DNA of 64,000 nt. Source: Valencia hispanica (taxonomy: Eukaryota > Chordata > Actinopteri > Cyprinodontiformes > Valenciidae). Under the pieces are notes generated by a model. That model saw nothing but the letters and a program-made list of their open reading frames with translations. It was not told the origin of the DNA and made no database searches. The first letter of the stretch is position 1. The number at the start of each line of letters is the position of its first letter. The stretch is from assembly GCA_963556495.2 (NCBI GenBank), contig OY747714.1, positions 50,102,041-50,166,040 on the forward strand, read 5' to 3'. The position numbers and the translations under genes were made by a program. Below are positions 37,791-50,900 of this stretch, piece by piece.

Positions 37791-38949
37791 AGTATGAATC
37801 CAAATGCACAGCAGAAGGTCATTGTTCTTACTGTATTTAATGTTCCATTCTCTCTCCACAGCCGGACCTGCGTGACCCACGAACATAACATGTTGGTGTA
37901 CATATTCAATCTTTTATTTTCAATGCCTCAATTTCCTTTTATATTTTGTTTGCTAATTAGTTTAATTTTGTATTTATTTGTCTTATTTTTTATGATTTTT
38001 TTGTGATAATGTTCTTTAAAGTACTTATGGATAATACATAATTATTAGTATGAATAATATTGTATATATTTGATGTTTTCCAGATTATCTTATCATTCCA
38101 TGACAGTTGTGTGACTCTGTTTCTGTCTATTGGACATTCATAGATCATAGATGGTGCTAAGCTTCACTTTTAGCCTGCTACAGACCAGGTTTGCCCGTTA
38201 CCATGGTTACCCCCTGCAGTAGTAATAAGATTGTTTGGAACAGTACTTTTGTATATTGTATAGCGGATCTGATGATTCCAGATTTATTTTGTCCTCAAAC
38301 TTTCTCCCTGCTTGGATCTTCAGAGTTGATCCAGTTTTCTGGTTAAATGAAGAAAAACTGTTTATCTGTAATCATAAATTGTCTCATTGAAACCTTGAAC
38401 AGCTTCAGTTTGTGTTTTACCCCCATTAAACCCACAGAACCACATAAAGGAGACAGCAGAGGTCAGAGGTCATGGGTGGTTCAGATGAACCAGATCTGAG
38501 GCTGGAGATGAAACTTAAATGCTTCAAATTCAGCAGATAGTTTCAGTTATCATCTGAGGAGCTGTTTGGATCTTCTTTTGATTATTTTCTTTAAGTTTAA
38601 ACTTTAATGCCTAAAGCAGCTCCAGCCAACTCTCCAACCACAACATCTAAATCTTCTCTCAGGTTTGTAAAACAAGCCATGATAAACTGAGATCCAGCTG
38701 ATCTACTCTTCTTACCAGTGACCTGTCTGGTTTTGGGGCCTGTAGAAAGAAAGATACTACAACACCCAGAATGCTTTGCATTCCTCTTTTTAGACTTCTT
38801 TAAAGGCAGATAAAAAAAAATCAGACCAAAATCTGTGAAACTGCAGGAGAAACAATCAGGACATTCAGAGGGAAGCTAATTATTTAGATTTTCATCCTGA
38901 ATCATTTAAACTGAAGCTAAATGTTAGCTTAACTTTGTTTTCCCTCAGT
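37791..38949. other. Intergenic DNA
   Basis: No gene or named repeat recognised. Part of it may be the 3' portion of the Harbinger-like element, whose end I could not fix. Confidence 0.4.
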
Positions 38950-39485
38950 GTTTTTCTCTCCATAGAAGATATACCTGGTCTGGTATCCTGCTTGGCTGCA
39001 ATGCCCTGTTGGACGGGGGGCATCGACTGGGATGATGCTCCCAGTAACTGAACATCCACTCTGTCCTGTTATTAACTTTTTACTTTCTGTAACATAGAAA
39101 GTTCTCTTATATCAGATCTTCTGTTCCTTCTGTGTTCTGCTCTGTCTTCTCAAACCCCCAGACGGTCGTGGCAGATGGCCGCTCCTACTGAGCCTGGTTC
39201 TGTTGGAGGTTTCTTCCTGTTAAAGGGGAGTTTTTCCTCTCCACTGTCGCTACATGCTTGCTCAGTATGAGGGATTGCTGAAGGATTGCTGTGGTTGGAA
39301 AGTCTGCATCAACGGGGCCCAACCTCACGCCAATGACTGACGCAATCTGCTGGGATTCCTTAAATAGGAAACTTTTTAACTGATTGGAATGTTTGTATAA
39401 TTGTATTGAAATGACTTCTTGTTAAGCGCCTTGAGATGACATCTGTTGTGAATTGGTGCTATATAAATAAACTGAATTGAATTGA
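38950..39485 (+). repeat. Interspersed repeat, partner of 21,733-22,220
   Basis: Contains ATCGACTGGGATGATGCTCC, GGTTTCTTCCTGTTAAAGGGG and a terminal GGTGCTATATAAATAAACTG followed by AATTGAATTGAA. Same family as 21,733-22,220 in opposite orientation; non-coding. Confidence 0.7.
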
Positions 39486-41950
39486 AACTTGGTTCAAACC
39501 AAGATCAGCAGTCAGCTTTCTGAGGATTTTTACATTCTCTTCATGTTTTATAGACGTGTTCATTGTTTTCCTAACAGTTGATGTGAGGGAAGCGTCTCAG
39601 GGTTCCAGGCAGGGAGGAGATGAGACACAGCAGCACTGTGGGGACAGAAGGAGGGATGGATGGATGGATGAGGGATTCTATGTCAAAATGAAACTCATTA
39701 ATGGTAAATGGTCTGCATTCATACAGCAGAGTCATGAGGAGCGCAGCTGAAAAGACAATCTCAGCTTTTCCACATCCACACAAACCAACAAAAACTTGGT
39801 TTTCTTCACCGTCACACATCAAACTACATTAAACTTTGTTTTAGATCAATGAATATTAACCTATTTTTTGTATTTGTGAAATGTCATAATAAAGAGAGAG
39901 AGAGAATTGTTACGCATTTCTTATTACTTTGATCCAAGTCAGAAGTATTCATACACTTGAATTGTCCTGAAACGCCCTCCCACAGTCTGAAATGATGAAG
40001 GTTAGCTTAGGAGTGTAGTGTGGGTTTAGAGTGTCACTTTTAAGGGACTTGTGACTTCACTCGAGCAGCACACTGAAGACTTGGACTGGGACTCGGAACG
40101 TTTGGACTTAAACTTGGACATGTGAAATTGCTATTGTTGGAATTAGCATGTAGCCGATGCTAATGCTAGTTTGCTCTTAAGTGTAATTTAACTTTCCAAA
40201 ACCTTTAGAACTGTACAAGGGACATGTCAATTATTTGTCGTTTTCACATTTATTTTTCAGCATGTTTTATTATTTAGCACATGCTACAGTGTTAGCTTGG
40301 TGATAGCATGTGGGGGGGGGAGGTTAAATAAAGTAAACCATGTATGGCTGCCACTCTAATCTTGAGATCTACACTTATTATTAATGACTTCCTCTCAGAT
40401 TTCCTCTCAAACCTTTTGTTTCTTTCTTTCTGGAAAATCATCACATTGAGATTAAAATCTATTTTGCAAGTGACTCCTAGCCAAGACAGCAGCTAAAAAA
40501 ATGGTTTCTAATAGAAGAAGTACAATATGAAAACAGAGAACATACAGCAAAGACAGTTTAAAATCACAACATCTGAACTTGTTCGCCTGCAGCGCTCAGT
40601 TAAAACACATCTGGTCATTTAAAAATCATTTATCCTGGTTGTTGGTAAATGAACTAATTTAAAATTATTCTGCAATTTAGACCAGGACGAGGGTGTAAAA
40701 ACTTTGAAGGCACTTTGAAGACTTGGACTGTAGGACCTGGTGACCTGACTTGGACTTGAACATATTTGACCCAAGTGTCGAGACATGGTGCCTTGACTAG
40801 CACATGGCGGTCCAGGGAGCACTCTGGCTTTCGCCCCATTAACCCCCCCGGCCCCAGCCCTGGCCCTGAACCCTCCAGGCTGACCAGAGATCTGTCCTGG
40901 TTCTGGTTCTGGTTCTGTTCGGGGACTACTGTGGATCCTCTGGAGATCAATGTGCCAAGAACAATTTTTCATACAATGAAGAGCATAGACAACCCTTAGC
41001 ATCCTGTTCCTGAGACTGTTATACAACAACAGTGTGAACAGTCTTCAGTCAGAGGCTTCTAAGAACTGCTGTAATACTGACCACTACAGGAGATCCATCC
41101 TGCCACAAGATTCAGAATTAAAACTTGTATAACATGACAACATTTGATTTCCCTCTGATATTAACAAAGTATTTTTGAATTAAATATTACATTCTGCTTT
41201 CTTGGACGTTTAGACTAAGTTTGAGTTTGAATGTCTGAAAACAATCAGATTTGATCAGATTTTAAGTGTGGTCAGAAATGACTGGAGTTCAGTCAGATTT
41301 GAACATTTTACAAAAGTACATTACCTGAAAATGTTTCCTGGATGGTTTTGTGAGAGTTCCGAATACTTTGGAGACATTTAATGCTAAAAATGTGTATTAT
41401 GTATTTTGGAGATGATCTAGTTTGACCTGAAAACAGCATGGAGTTAGAGAGGCTGGAGAAATGTGTCTTAACTTATGAAGAGGATAAAAGCAGACAGCAG
41501 AAGGATTGTCTCCTCAACCACGCTGAGGATCTGGTTTCCATGACAGCGTTTTGATGCCTTGATGTCATCAGGTTGTTTAATATATCTTAATATGCTCCAA
41601 AACAGCTTACAGAGAAAAAAGATATGAGATTAAACAATAGGAAAATATTCATCATGTGATAAAGAGTCATTGAGCTCCAGAAGTTGTCATCACTGAGAGA
41701 ACGTCTGCTGGTGTCCAACAGTCTAGTTTCTCTCCCTGAGCTCGTTTCTGACTGTGGTGTCCTTAATCCTGTCTCCGTCTTCTTCATTTTGTCCAACACA
41801 TATCGTCTCTTCATGTCAAAGAATAATACAGCCTTCATAAACGGATGCTTTAGGACTAAACAGAGACAGGACTGATCCACACTGAGTCTGGAGGAAGGAA
41901 CCGTGTCCTCTCTTCATCCATCACATCCTCCACTGAGATTCTCTCTCTGG
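39486..41950. other. Intergenic DNA 3' of gene F
   Basis: No gene supported. At 41,035-41,185 is a LINE-like 3' tail (CAGTCAGAGGCTTCT, then TTTGATTTCCCTCTGATATT and TTTTTGAATT). Open frames near 40,620-41,030 follow local GC composition (CTGGTTCTGGTTC repeats) and look spurious. Confidence 0.4.
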
Positions 41951-44900
41951 TCAAACGATCAATGGAGTACGTTCATGGTCCAGTCTTCTCTCTGCAGAAG
42001 AAGAAGAAGAAGACAGTCAGACAAAGCAGCAGAAACAGAAACAAACTAACAGACCAACCAACAAACCTTTAACTTTGAGCAGAACTGTTTTCTCTCTCAG
42101 AAGGTTTTCCTTGAAGCTGTAAACTTCACATCGGTACCGTCCACTGTCTCTCACAGTGGGTTGTCTCAGAGTCAGACTGAGGTCTCCAGTTCTCAGCAGG
42201 TCTTCATCCATCCTGGTTCTGGTTCTGTACACCTGGTTCTGTTTGTCAGGCAGGTCAGAACCGTTCTGATACACATGGACCGTCTCGTAGTTTCCATGTC
42301 TCCACTCAACTTCAGCATCTCCAGGTAGATCAGGTGTTGTTCTGAAGGCCAGCAGGACAGACTCCGCCCCCTCCTCCACCTCCACCTGACAGGCTGAGAG
42401 GACAAATAGATGAGTTGGATAATACACTTTATTGTGTCTCTGCTCTGCTGTAAACTCACTACTCTCAGACAGTCAGACAGTCTGGTTCTTCCTTTTAAAT
42501 TAAAAATAAGTTGTCCCTTTCCTGTGACCCCACAGGTTTTAGAATTGCATTAAAAGTGAGGCATGTACATCTCACTTAACGATACTTTATCTTCCAGCCA
42601 GCTGTTTTCTTATCAGTTTGATGTGGACTGATGTTCCTCCATTCTAGGTACTGTTGAACGTTATGAAATCCTTTTTTAAATAAAGGTAGAGATTATCTAT
42701 GATATGCTGTTATACTGACAGCATGTATCCACCAGTATGACAATTCCTACTTAATTATTTTCTCAATTATAACATGTTTCTGTCTAACCTGAGATGAACA
42801 GTTTTACAACAAATCCTCAGATGATTTAAAGGATTTTAGAACCAAATTTAGTAGCAAATATTCTCTGTAACGACTCATATTTGATCAGTTCTTCGCATCA
42901 TTTTCTGCATCCTATTTATAAATTAGCTTTGACCCACTCCCCTTTTAAACATAACTTATGTTCATGAAGTTCTGCAGGTGTTCGACTCTTCCACAGAATA
43001 TGATCTATTCTTCTTAGTGGTTTTTATTCCTAATTTTCCTGGTAGTCACTCATTCTTGGGACAATTTTTTGCTTTAGATGTGGATCCTGCACAACTAGAT
43101 GGATTTCTGCTGTTATTATTTTTACATGTGAATTTTTTTTTTTTTTTTTGTAACTATGGCAACTAAGGCAAGTGTTCTGTTTTTTTCTTTTTTTTGTTTT
43201 GTTTTTGCATATGTTTTATTTACAACTTGATGCAGCTGAACAGCTAAACAAACTGTTGGGTTTATTCATTAGCAGGGTCTGCAGATGAACTTCACAACAA
43301 GAAAGTGCCTTTAGTCAGAGGCTTCTTCAGATGTGCTGTAATATTGACCACTACAGGAGAGCCTTCCTGCCCCCTGTTATCACCAACTACACAAAACTCT
43401 ATTGATCAAACCTGTTTGACATGTGTTGTTGTGTTCAATGACAAACAGGGGGAAAAGAACAGATAATTAGCTGATTGACTTTAGATTTCAACACTGACCT
43501 TTGACCTTCAGCTGAACTTGTTTCTTTATCAGGATGTCTTCTTCCCTGCTGTAGACTGTGCAGGTGTACGTCTCGTTATCTTCATCAGTGGGACGTCTCA
43601 GAGTCAGACTGAGGTCTCCAGTTCTCAGCAGGTCTTCATCCATCTCAGTTCTGGTTCTGTAGAACTGACTTAGCTTTTCAGGCCGATCGGCGCCGTTCTC
43701 ATACACATAGATCGTCTTGTGTCGGTTCTTCCACTCTACTTTACAGTCGTTAGGAAGGTGAATTGTGGTTTTACAGGGCAAAACCACAGATTCTACCCCA
43801 GAATCCACCTTAATCTCCTGTTGGACTGTGAGGACAACAAAGAACAAGATTAACGATATAGTTAGCAGCTGCTGTGGATCTGGTTGGAGCAGAAACAGTA
43901 GAAAGAAGAATTGAATACCAAATTCTGTTTACTTTATTTTGTTAATATCTAAACAAAGCAATAAACATGAGGACGAACAACGTATCTGCTGCCCTCTTGC
44001 CAAACATGATTCATGTTATATCATAGAACACCCGCTAGTCTGTTCCTATGAATTTCAGGGAACAAACGTGAACACTCTGGCATTGAGCGCACCATGAGGA
44101 ACATAGAAACCAAAGGTGAGGGCTGACTGAGGATGATAGATGTCCATAATAAAAGGTAAAAGCCACCAGACTGTCTCTTAGCTGATTCATATTCAGATAG
44201 AGCGGATGGTCAAAAAAGGCAAAGTCAACCATCCAAATACATTCATGCTGGTCTCCATTGTGATATTTTAAACTCTAGAGTTCTGCATGTTGATCCTCCC
44301 CGTTGATTTGTGCATCATTTCTGTCTCCACGGAGATTAATTATTTTCTTTAAGAATTCATTCCTCAGTTAACCTAATGTTCTGTTTCATTCCTTCCCCAT
44401 AACCATTGGTTGTAAACAAAGCTGATATGTCTCACTCTCCACACCAGTCAAGATCTAATGTAGAAACATATGCTGCCCACCTGATGTCCTTACCATAAAT
44501 AACATGTGGGAGGCTACTTTCAGCCTCTCTGATCTTCTTCTGTTTGACCTGGGGTGCTTTAGGGTCAGAGGTGGGTAATAACTAGTTACATTTACACTTT
44601 TTGGAGAAAAAAAAAGTACTTTTAAGAGTAGTTTGGCTATGTGGTACTTTTCACTTTTACTTGAGCTTTGGTTTTCTAATGTAATCTTCTGTCTGTTGAG
44701 CTTGTTGTTGCATTTTTAAATGTCAAGTGAATATATAGTAAACATTTTAAATTGCCACTGGAATTAATTTTTACCTTGTTCTAAGATATATTCATTAATT
44801 ACCTACTGTAATAACTGCTACATTGAAAGAATTGACTTTGGAAAGTGTTTCTTATACTTAATTATTATGTAATTATGTTAGTTAGTTGTATCTTTTTTTC

Positions 44901-46797
44901 ATTTTAGTCTTTAAAATACCAGAATTTGTCCATAACTTTATATTTTTGTCTTTCTGACGACATAATTTTAAAAATATTAAATCAGATGTTACTCAGTACT
45001 CAAGTAGCCTTTTTACCAAACACTTTTTTACTCTTACTGGAGTAATTTTGTGGACGACTTCTTGTTACTTTTACTTGAGTAAAAATATGTTGAAGTACTG
45101 CTACTCTTATTGGAGTACAATTTTGGGTACTCTACCAACCTTTATTTGGGGCTTAATCACTCCTTAGATCTGTATGTTGGGGTTAGGATTCTTTCTTTGG
45201 CTTTAAAGGAGGCAAACATACTTCTTTGTTCTCATTATGTCTGTTACTTTACTGTTACAGTGCAATTTATTCCCTTTTAAGGCTGTGGTTGATAAATATT
45301 GTTTTTGAGCATCCAGCTATGGCTGATTTGTCATCCACTCCAAGCACTGTTGGTACAGCCTATTGGGATTTTAGTTCTTCAGTTGGACTCTGCTCTCAAC
45401 TGGACTTTATGGTGTTATTGGTGAGTATTGAGTGTTTTAAAACTAATGCATGTGGCTAATAGTCTGCTTTGTTAGATGTTATTACTCATTTTCTTCTCAT
45501 CATTGGACCAAATCACACTTTCTGTGATTAGCACATGGACCCATTCTCAGCTGACCTCTTTGAGAGCAACTCACCAACCAGGAAGAAGAAACTTGGTGGC
45601 AAAGTTACTGTCCTGTTGTATGTTTCTACCAGGGGAGTGAAGACTGCATCCCCAGATTGTGCAAATGGTCTAAAAGTAAGAGCTCAGTTAGAACTATTTG
45701 CCTCATATGGCACAACTTATGGTCCTCAATGGTTATCCCCAACAGAGGCTAGCTCTCCATTTGGAATAGACGCCCTGCTAATGCCTAGCTTCCACACTTT
45801 CCGCTGTAGCTCCCCGTCCTTTAACAAGTGAGTCCATCAACCCAAAGAGTTCTCCAAGGGACCGACGACAGTCTCGTTCTCCAGGCTCTTCCATCTGTTG
45901 GACAGGGAGCCATGGCAGCTTCCAGTGAGCTGAGAGTTATTATCTGAGCTGGATGGGAAGGTTTTGCATTCATGTTCCTTTCATTAGTTTTAGTGGTTGC
46001 TTCAGTGTTGGATGAATCCATCTTTATGGGCCATAGAGTTCAAACACCTCAAGTCAGAGATGAGTGTGGCTGGATAATATACAATGGAGGAACGGCACAA
46101 TCACAACATTGCAGATGTTCAAGAAAATCAGAACTGCTCTGTTTTCCTCCAGAGACAACAACCATGAAGCCAAGAAGAACCCAAGTACCTATAGAATAAG
46201 GCAGCTCCTGAAGAATCAACTCAATACTAAACTTAAGTTTAAGTCTCCTGCACATTTGCTCTCCCAGTTACAAGATACTCTGCTGATATACCAGCCTAGC
46301 TAATAGAGGATGACCTTCCTGATATATAAACAAGATGATCCCGTACAACTTACATGGCCAGGGTATAAGATGATTGGAAAAATACAACATTCACATAAAA
46401 ATCTCTGACCTTTGACCTTCAGCTGAACTTGTTTCTTCTTCAGGATGTATCCCTTCCTGCTGGAGACGACACAGGTGTAGATGTTAGTGTCTTCCTCTGT
46501 AGGACGTCTCAGAGTCAGACTGAGGTCTCTAGTTCTCAGCTGGTCTTCATTCATCCTGGTTCTGGTTCTGTAGAACTGGTTCTGTTCTTCAGGATGATGA
46601 GAACCGTTCTGATACACATGGACCTTATGTCCATCTCTGTCTATCCACTCCACTCTAGCGTTTCCAGAGAGCTGAACTTTGGCATTGCAGGGCAGCAGGA
46701 CAGACTCCGCCCCTGACTCCACCTCCACCTGTTGTTTGACTGAGAGGACAACAGAGAATAAGACGAGTTGGACAGACAGCAGCAGCTCTGAGGACAT
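41951..46797 (-). CDS. Gene F: three V-set Ig domains, B7/butyrophilin-like
   Basis: Exons on the complement are 46410-46797 (leader and V1 in one exon, [19 protein letters not shown]), 43499-43825 (V2), 42067-42393 (V3) and 41951-41991 (tail, TGA); 360 residues, all junctions phase 1. V1 has [15 protein letters not shown] and IYTCVVS; V2 has VVLPCKTT and TYTCTVY. V3 keeps RYRCEVY, but the first cysteine is Phe (VLLAFRTT), so its disulfide cannot form. Each domain carries the family block [10 protein letters not shown] ([10 protein letters not shown] in V1). No separate TM exon lies between V3 and the tail, only a 75-nt intron whose read-through is hydrophobic. A secreted form or intron-retention anchor is possible. 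The V exons resemble a large teleost V-set family often named B7- or butyrophilin-like. Whether one transcript joins all four exons is inferred. Confidence 0.6.
43290..43440 (+). repeat. LINE-like 3' fragment in a gene F intron
   Basis: TTTAGTCAGAGGCTTCTTCAG and GACCACTACAGGAGAGCCTT match the tail segments at 29,990 and 41,040. Decayed and short. Confidence 0.4.
44565..45145. mobile_element. MITE-like repeat in a gene F intron
   Basis: Starts AGAGGTGGGTAATAACTAGT and ends GGGTACTCTACCAACCTT, with internal ACTTTTACTTGAGTA blocks in both orientations. This pattern is common in fish genomes as a non-autonomous DNA transposon. Superfamily not assigned. Confidence 0.55.
45146..46409. other. Long intron of gene F, remainder
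   Basis: No exon with a matching phase-1 acceptor and Ig motif was found. An open frame at 45,535-45,831 has no recognisable domain. Confidence 0.4.
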
Positions 46798-47231
46798 TTT
46801 CTCTGCCTGGATGAAGGTCCAACATGTTGGACTCTGTTAAATTGTTCTGGGCCACACTGGGAGCATTACTTTAAATCAGAGAGGCTAAATCCTACTCTGT
46901 GATGTACAAAGCCTGAGGGTTAGTGCTCCAACTGCTGATGGTGTCATACAAGTGTTTTATAGCAGTCTTTCCTTTGGGAGGTAAATACCTAGTAGTTATT
47001 ATTGCAGCAGTAAATGGTCAGATCAGATAAAAACATTAGTTTCTCAGATAGCACAGTTGTCACACATTTGAACTAGTTTCTGATGTGCCACCAGATGGCA
47101 GTCTAACATACACCTCAGTGATATTCACAAGTCAGTTTTTTTCAAATCCAGCTTGAAAAGGTTTTGCCCCAATTCAGAGTGGACTTAAAAGTAAATATAT
47201 GTATGTTAAATATACATAGATAATGATAAAA

Positions 47232-47236
<5 letters not shown>

Positions 47237-47271
<35 letters not shown>
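47237..47271. repeat. (TA)n microsatellite
   Basis: About 17 uninterrupted TA units. Confidence 0.9.
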
Positions 47272-47278
<7 letters not shown>

Positions 47279-47583
47279 GGCACTTCTTATACACAGGGTT
47301 CCCAAGGGGCAAACGCCACCGGCCAAATGTGAAACCAATGCGGAAGTGACAAATTTCTTGTTCCAGAAAAGGAGCAAGTTCCCATTGACTCCAATGTTAA
47401 AATGCCAACTATGTATGGAGTTAAATCAGGGCCATAATGTTTGTGTATTTGAAAGAAATATTTGAAACTGAAAACATGTAAGCTGAAAACGTAAGTCAAG
47501 TTTTTATTATGAACCTTGAAAAACAAAAAATTGGGTTCCAAATAAAATGAAATGGTATTGAAGGTTATATTTACTGCACTGAC

Positions 47584-47960
47584 CTCTGACATGAAGCCTC
47601 ACGTGTTTCTTCATCAGGATCTTTCCATCCCTGCTGTAGACGATGCAGGTGTAGGTCTTACTGTCTCTGTCTATGAGGTGTTTCAGAGTCAGACTGAGGT
47701 CTCCAGTTCTGAGCCGGTCTTCATTGATCTTGGTTCTGTTTCGGTAGAACTTGTGCTGTTCTACTGAATCATGGTTATACACATGGACCATCCAGTTTTT
47801 GTTGTTCCTCCACTCCACTTTAGCATCTACAGGCAGGCGAACTCTGGTTCTGCAGGGCAGCAGGACAGACTCCGCCCCTGAATCTACCTCCTCCTGTGGG
47901 ACTGAGAGGACAACAAAGGACAAGATGAGTTGGACAGACAGCAGCAGCAGCTCTGATGGT
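47584..47960 (-). pseudogene. V-set exon with lost start codon, paralogue of gene F V1
   Basis: The V exon 47584-47901 (318 nt, phase 1-1) is open, with [25 protein letters not shown] and TYTCIVY. Upstream, the leader of gene F V1 is recognisable ([10 protein letters not shown]), but the ATG is replaced by CTG and one extra base shifts the frame before SEL. No alternative leader exon was found. It could instead be an internal V exon of a longer transcript, since its phase would allow that. Confidence 0.55.
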
Positions 47961-48524
47961 CAGATGACTTCAGTTCAACTGTTAGAAAGTTCGTTTCTAC
48001 AACAGATTATTTTAAACTCTTACAAACTGTTGAGCTAAAAACAGCTGAGTTTGGACCATTTAATTGGACTAGTTCTGAGTAAGATTTCAGATCATTGAAG
48101 TAATTTAAGATCAGACAAAGACAATCTGAGTAAATGAAAAAAGTTGTTTTTCAAATTTCATTCAATTATTTAAAAAATCCCTCCATATCAACCTGTCTCC
48201 ATGTTAAAAAGTAAGTACCCTTAAACATGATAACTAGTTGCACCCTAATTAGCTACCAGTCCTGTGGAGATCTTCCATCCAGTCTGTGATAACTTAATGA
48301 AAGATTGTTTTGTTAAAGTGGGAATGTTGAACTTAGCTAGCAGTAAATGAAGTTAACTAAGTATCAGGTAAAAGGCTAATGTTATCTTTAGTAGATAAAC
48401 ATGTTCTCCAGTTTGAACTAAAGTCATCACTAAAACTCACAGAATGTTTTATTAGACCATCAGGCCATTATCATCTTAGTTTCTTTCTTCATCTAGTTCA
48501 ATATGGGATCAGAACCGTATCACC

Positions 48525-50420
48525 TTGAAATTAAACTGAAAATAAAAAAAAAATATTATTGTAACTAAAAATATCAATTTTGAATCTGAAATGAATCTAG
48601 TGAAAATTTTTGTATTGAATGTGAAAAAAAAATTGAAAGTGATTTTTTTTTCTATGAAACTCATGTATATGCATTGAAAGAAATAACTCAAGTTTTCAAA
48701 CTTTCATTTTTTTTCAATACCAATCGTTTGTTCAATGCCATCATTTTTTTCAGCTTCATTCAGGTGATCCTGTTTAGACGCTTGTGTGTGCACGCGCATG
48801 AGGGGCGGGGCTTCAGCCTCCATATGTTTGCATGAACGAGGCAGGAGGGAAACTCCGACTGTCCGAGGCGAGAGAAGCAGGATCAACATTTCCATTGCTA
48901 ATAATGTGGTTTGTGGAAGAAAAAAAGACATAAACGGTTTCTTCTCAGTTTCTTCTACTGACCAGTAGACTAGGAGTCTTTGTGATAAAGTTTTATGCTT
49001 GTGTAGCCTGTCTTTGTTAGGGGCTCTCCTCATTACAGACAGTGTGGTATGAAGGGATGTAAATACACACTATATATACCATATTAAATAACTGTATTTA
49101 TTTCAGATCCACAGAATATATTACCAATACATGTCAATAACATTAACAAATCAATTAAGACTGGTGTAAGCAAAGCTAACAACACTGACAACTCGTTTTT
49201 TTTATTAGATTGCCAAACGTAATTGTGACACACACTCTAAACCAGAAGGTGGCGCTAATGCGCGCCAACTACCATGGCAAACTGAGAAGAAACCGTTTAT
49301 ATCTTATTTTTTAATTATTATTATTCCACAAACCACATTATGCTTTCTGTACACCTAGAGACTTTGAAACGATTTAGAAAAGACTCTTAAAGATTTTCAG
49401 CTCACATCTAAAGACTTGGGTTAACAGTTTTTTAGTCTCAGACCAAAGATTTTATAAACACTGAATCTTGTTGGGACACTATTTAAAAGACAACACCGAG
49501 GCTATTTTAGCTTCCCGCAAAATTCCTCCCATTATGCTCAGCATTAAACAGTTTCTTTATGTGCGAATGTTGTATCATTCTTTGCCAAGATTAATGTTAT
49601 GTCAAATAAAGACTTGCATTCAAAGTGGGTACTGTATCATCAAGTAACTGGTTAACTCGTATCTTTTTAATGCAAGGTGTTTATGCTGTACCACTTGCTC
49701 CATGCAGATGCACAGATAGCGCTGGTTTGTGCCTGTATTCCAGGGGGCAAGGTTGGCAAACACTTTGTAATTTATGGCCCATTTTTCAGCCATGGAACAC
49801 AAATATTGTATTTGTTGTGTATAGACCCTGCCAGGCTCCATAGGTGGCTACAAAACTGTTATTTATAAATATGACACCTATGTTTATAGCCTACTTTCCC
49901 GCAGGAACAAAAGAAAATTTGAAATGTGGCAATGTGCAAGACAATGTCATAAACGGGACTCGAACCCAAAAATGTTTGAGTGAAAAGACTAGAGAAATCG
50001 GGTCCCCAACTGCAGATTATCACCTTCCACAAACCACATTATTAGCAATGTAAATGTTGATCCTGCTTCTCTCGCCTCGGACAGTCGGAGTTTCCCTCCT
50101 GCCTCGTTCATGCAAACATATGGGGGGCTGAAGCCCCGCCCCTCATGCGCGTGCACACACAAGCGTCAAAACAGTATCACCTGAATGAAGCTGAAAAAAA
50201 TGATGGCATTGAACAAAAAATGAAAGTTTGAAAACTTTAATGTAAGTGAGTTATTTGTTTAAATGCATACACATGAGTTTCATTTTTAAAAAATCGCTTT
50301 ACATTTTCTTTTCACTTTCAGTACAAAAATGTTCACTAGATGTATTTCAGATTCAAAATTGATATTTTCAGGTACAATAATATTTTTCAATGCCAATTTT
50401 TATTTTCAGTGCCAATATTT
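48525..50420. mobile_element. Fold-back element with about 400-bp inverted repeats
   Basis: The arms 48,525-48,930 and 50,015-50,420 are reverse complements with substitutions and small indels. The clearest block contains CTCCGACTGTCCGAGGCGAG against CTCGCCTCGGACAGTCGGAG. A second internal copy of the arm end lies at about 49,280-49,345 (GAGAAGAAACCGTTTAT), inverted to 48,930-48,955. The 1.1-kb centre encodes nothing I recognise. No clear target duplication. It separates the V units of the F and E genes. Confidence 0.7.
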
Positions 50421-50424
50421 ATTA

Positions 50425-50895
50425 TACATGGCGAAGGCGCATGTCGTCCATCGGCCGGCTGCGGCCCCCAAGGCCTTGCAGCGGCGGACCTCTGTCGGCT
50501 GGTCCCTGGTTGAGGCCCTGCTGGGGGGGGGGGGGGGGGTCGCCCATGGTTCCCGGGTCCTGGACCGGGCCCACCCTGGTGTAGCCGGTTGCCGGCGGTG
50601 CCTTTGGGTGCGTCCCTGCGGCCCCCCGGGCCCCTGCATTGTAGCTGCTGGATGTTCCCCTGGTGCTTCCCTCTGTTCCTCTCTTGGGGGGCGCGGTCGG
50701 CCCTGCCCTGTTCCGCCTGGGGCTCCTAGGCTCTGGGACCCTCTGGACGTCTGTGTCCCCGACCTCTTTCATGTCTGCGTCGATTCGTGCAGGGCGCATT
50801 GGCGGCTCCTCACACCAACTATCATATGGGGAACCTTATATGCACCAGCATGCTCACACACACACATAGGTGTGGGGACATCAGTGTGTCTACAG
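50425..50895 (+). repeat. GC-rich repeat interrupted by the gypsy element
   Basis: Very GC-rich, with a G-run at 50,521-50,539, related to 24,420-25,400. The AT-rich end (ACAGATATA) continues on the far side of the gypsy element as ATATATTCTTGGGC, so the retrotransposon landed in or beside this repeat. Confidence 0.5.
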
Positions 50896-50900
50896 ATATA

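Noticed and set aside
45535..45831. 98-residue open frame in a gene F intron
   Set aside because: No recognisable domain, no splice context and no repeat match; likely chance.
49935..49975. GGGTTCGAGTCCC on - resembling a tRNA B box
   Set aside because: No matching A box, acceptor stem or anticodon arm at the right distance; at most a decayed tRNA-derived repeat.
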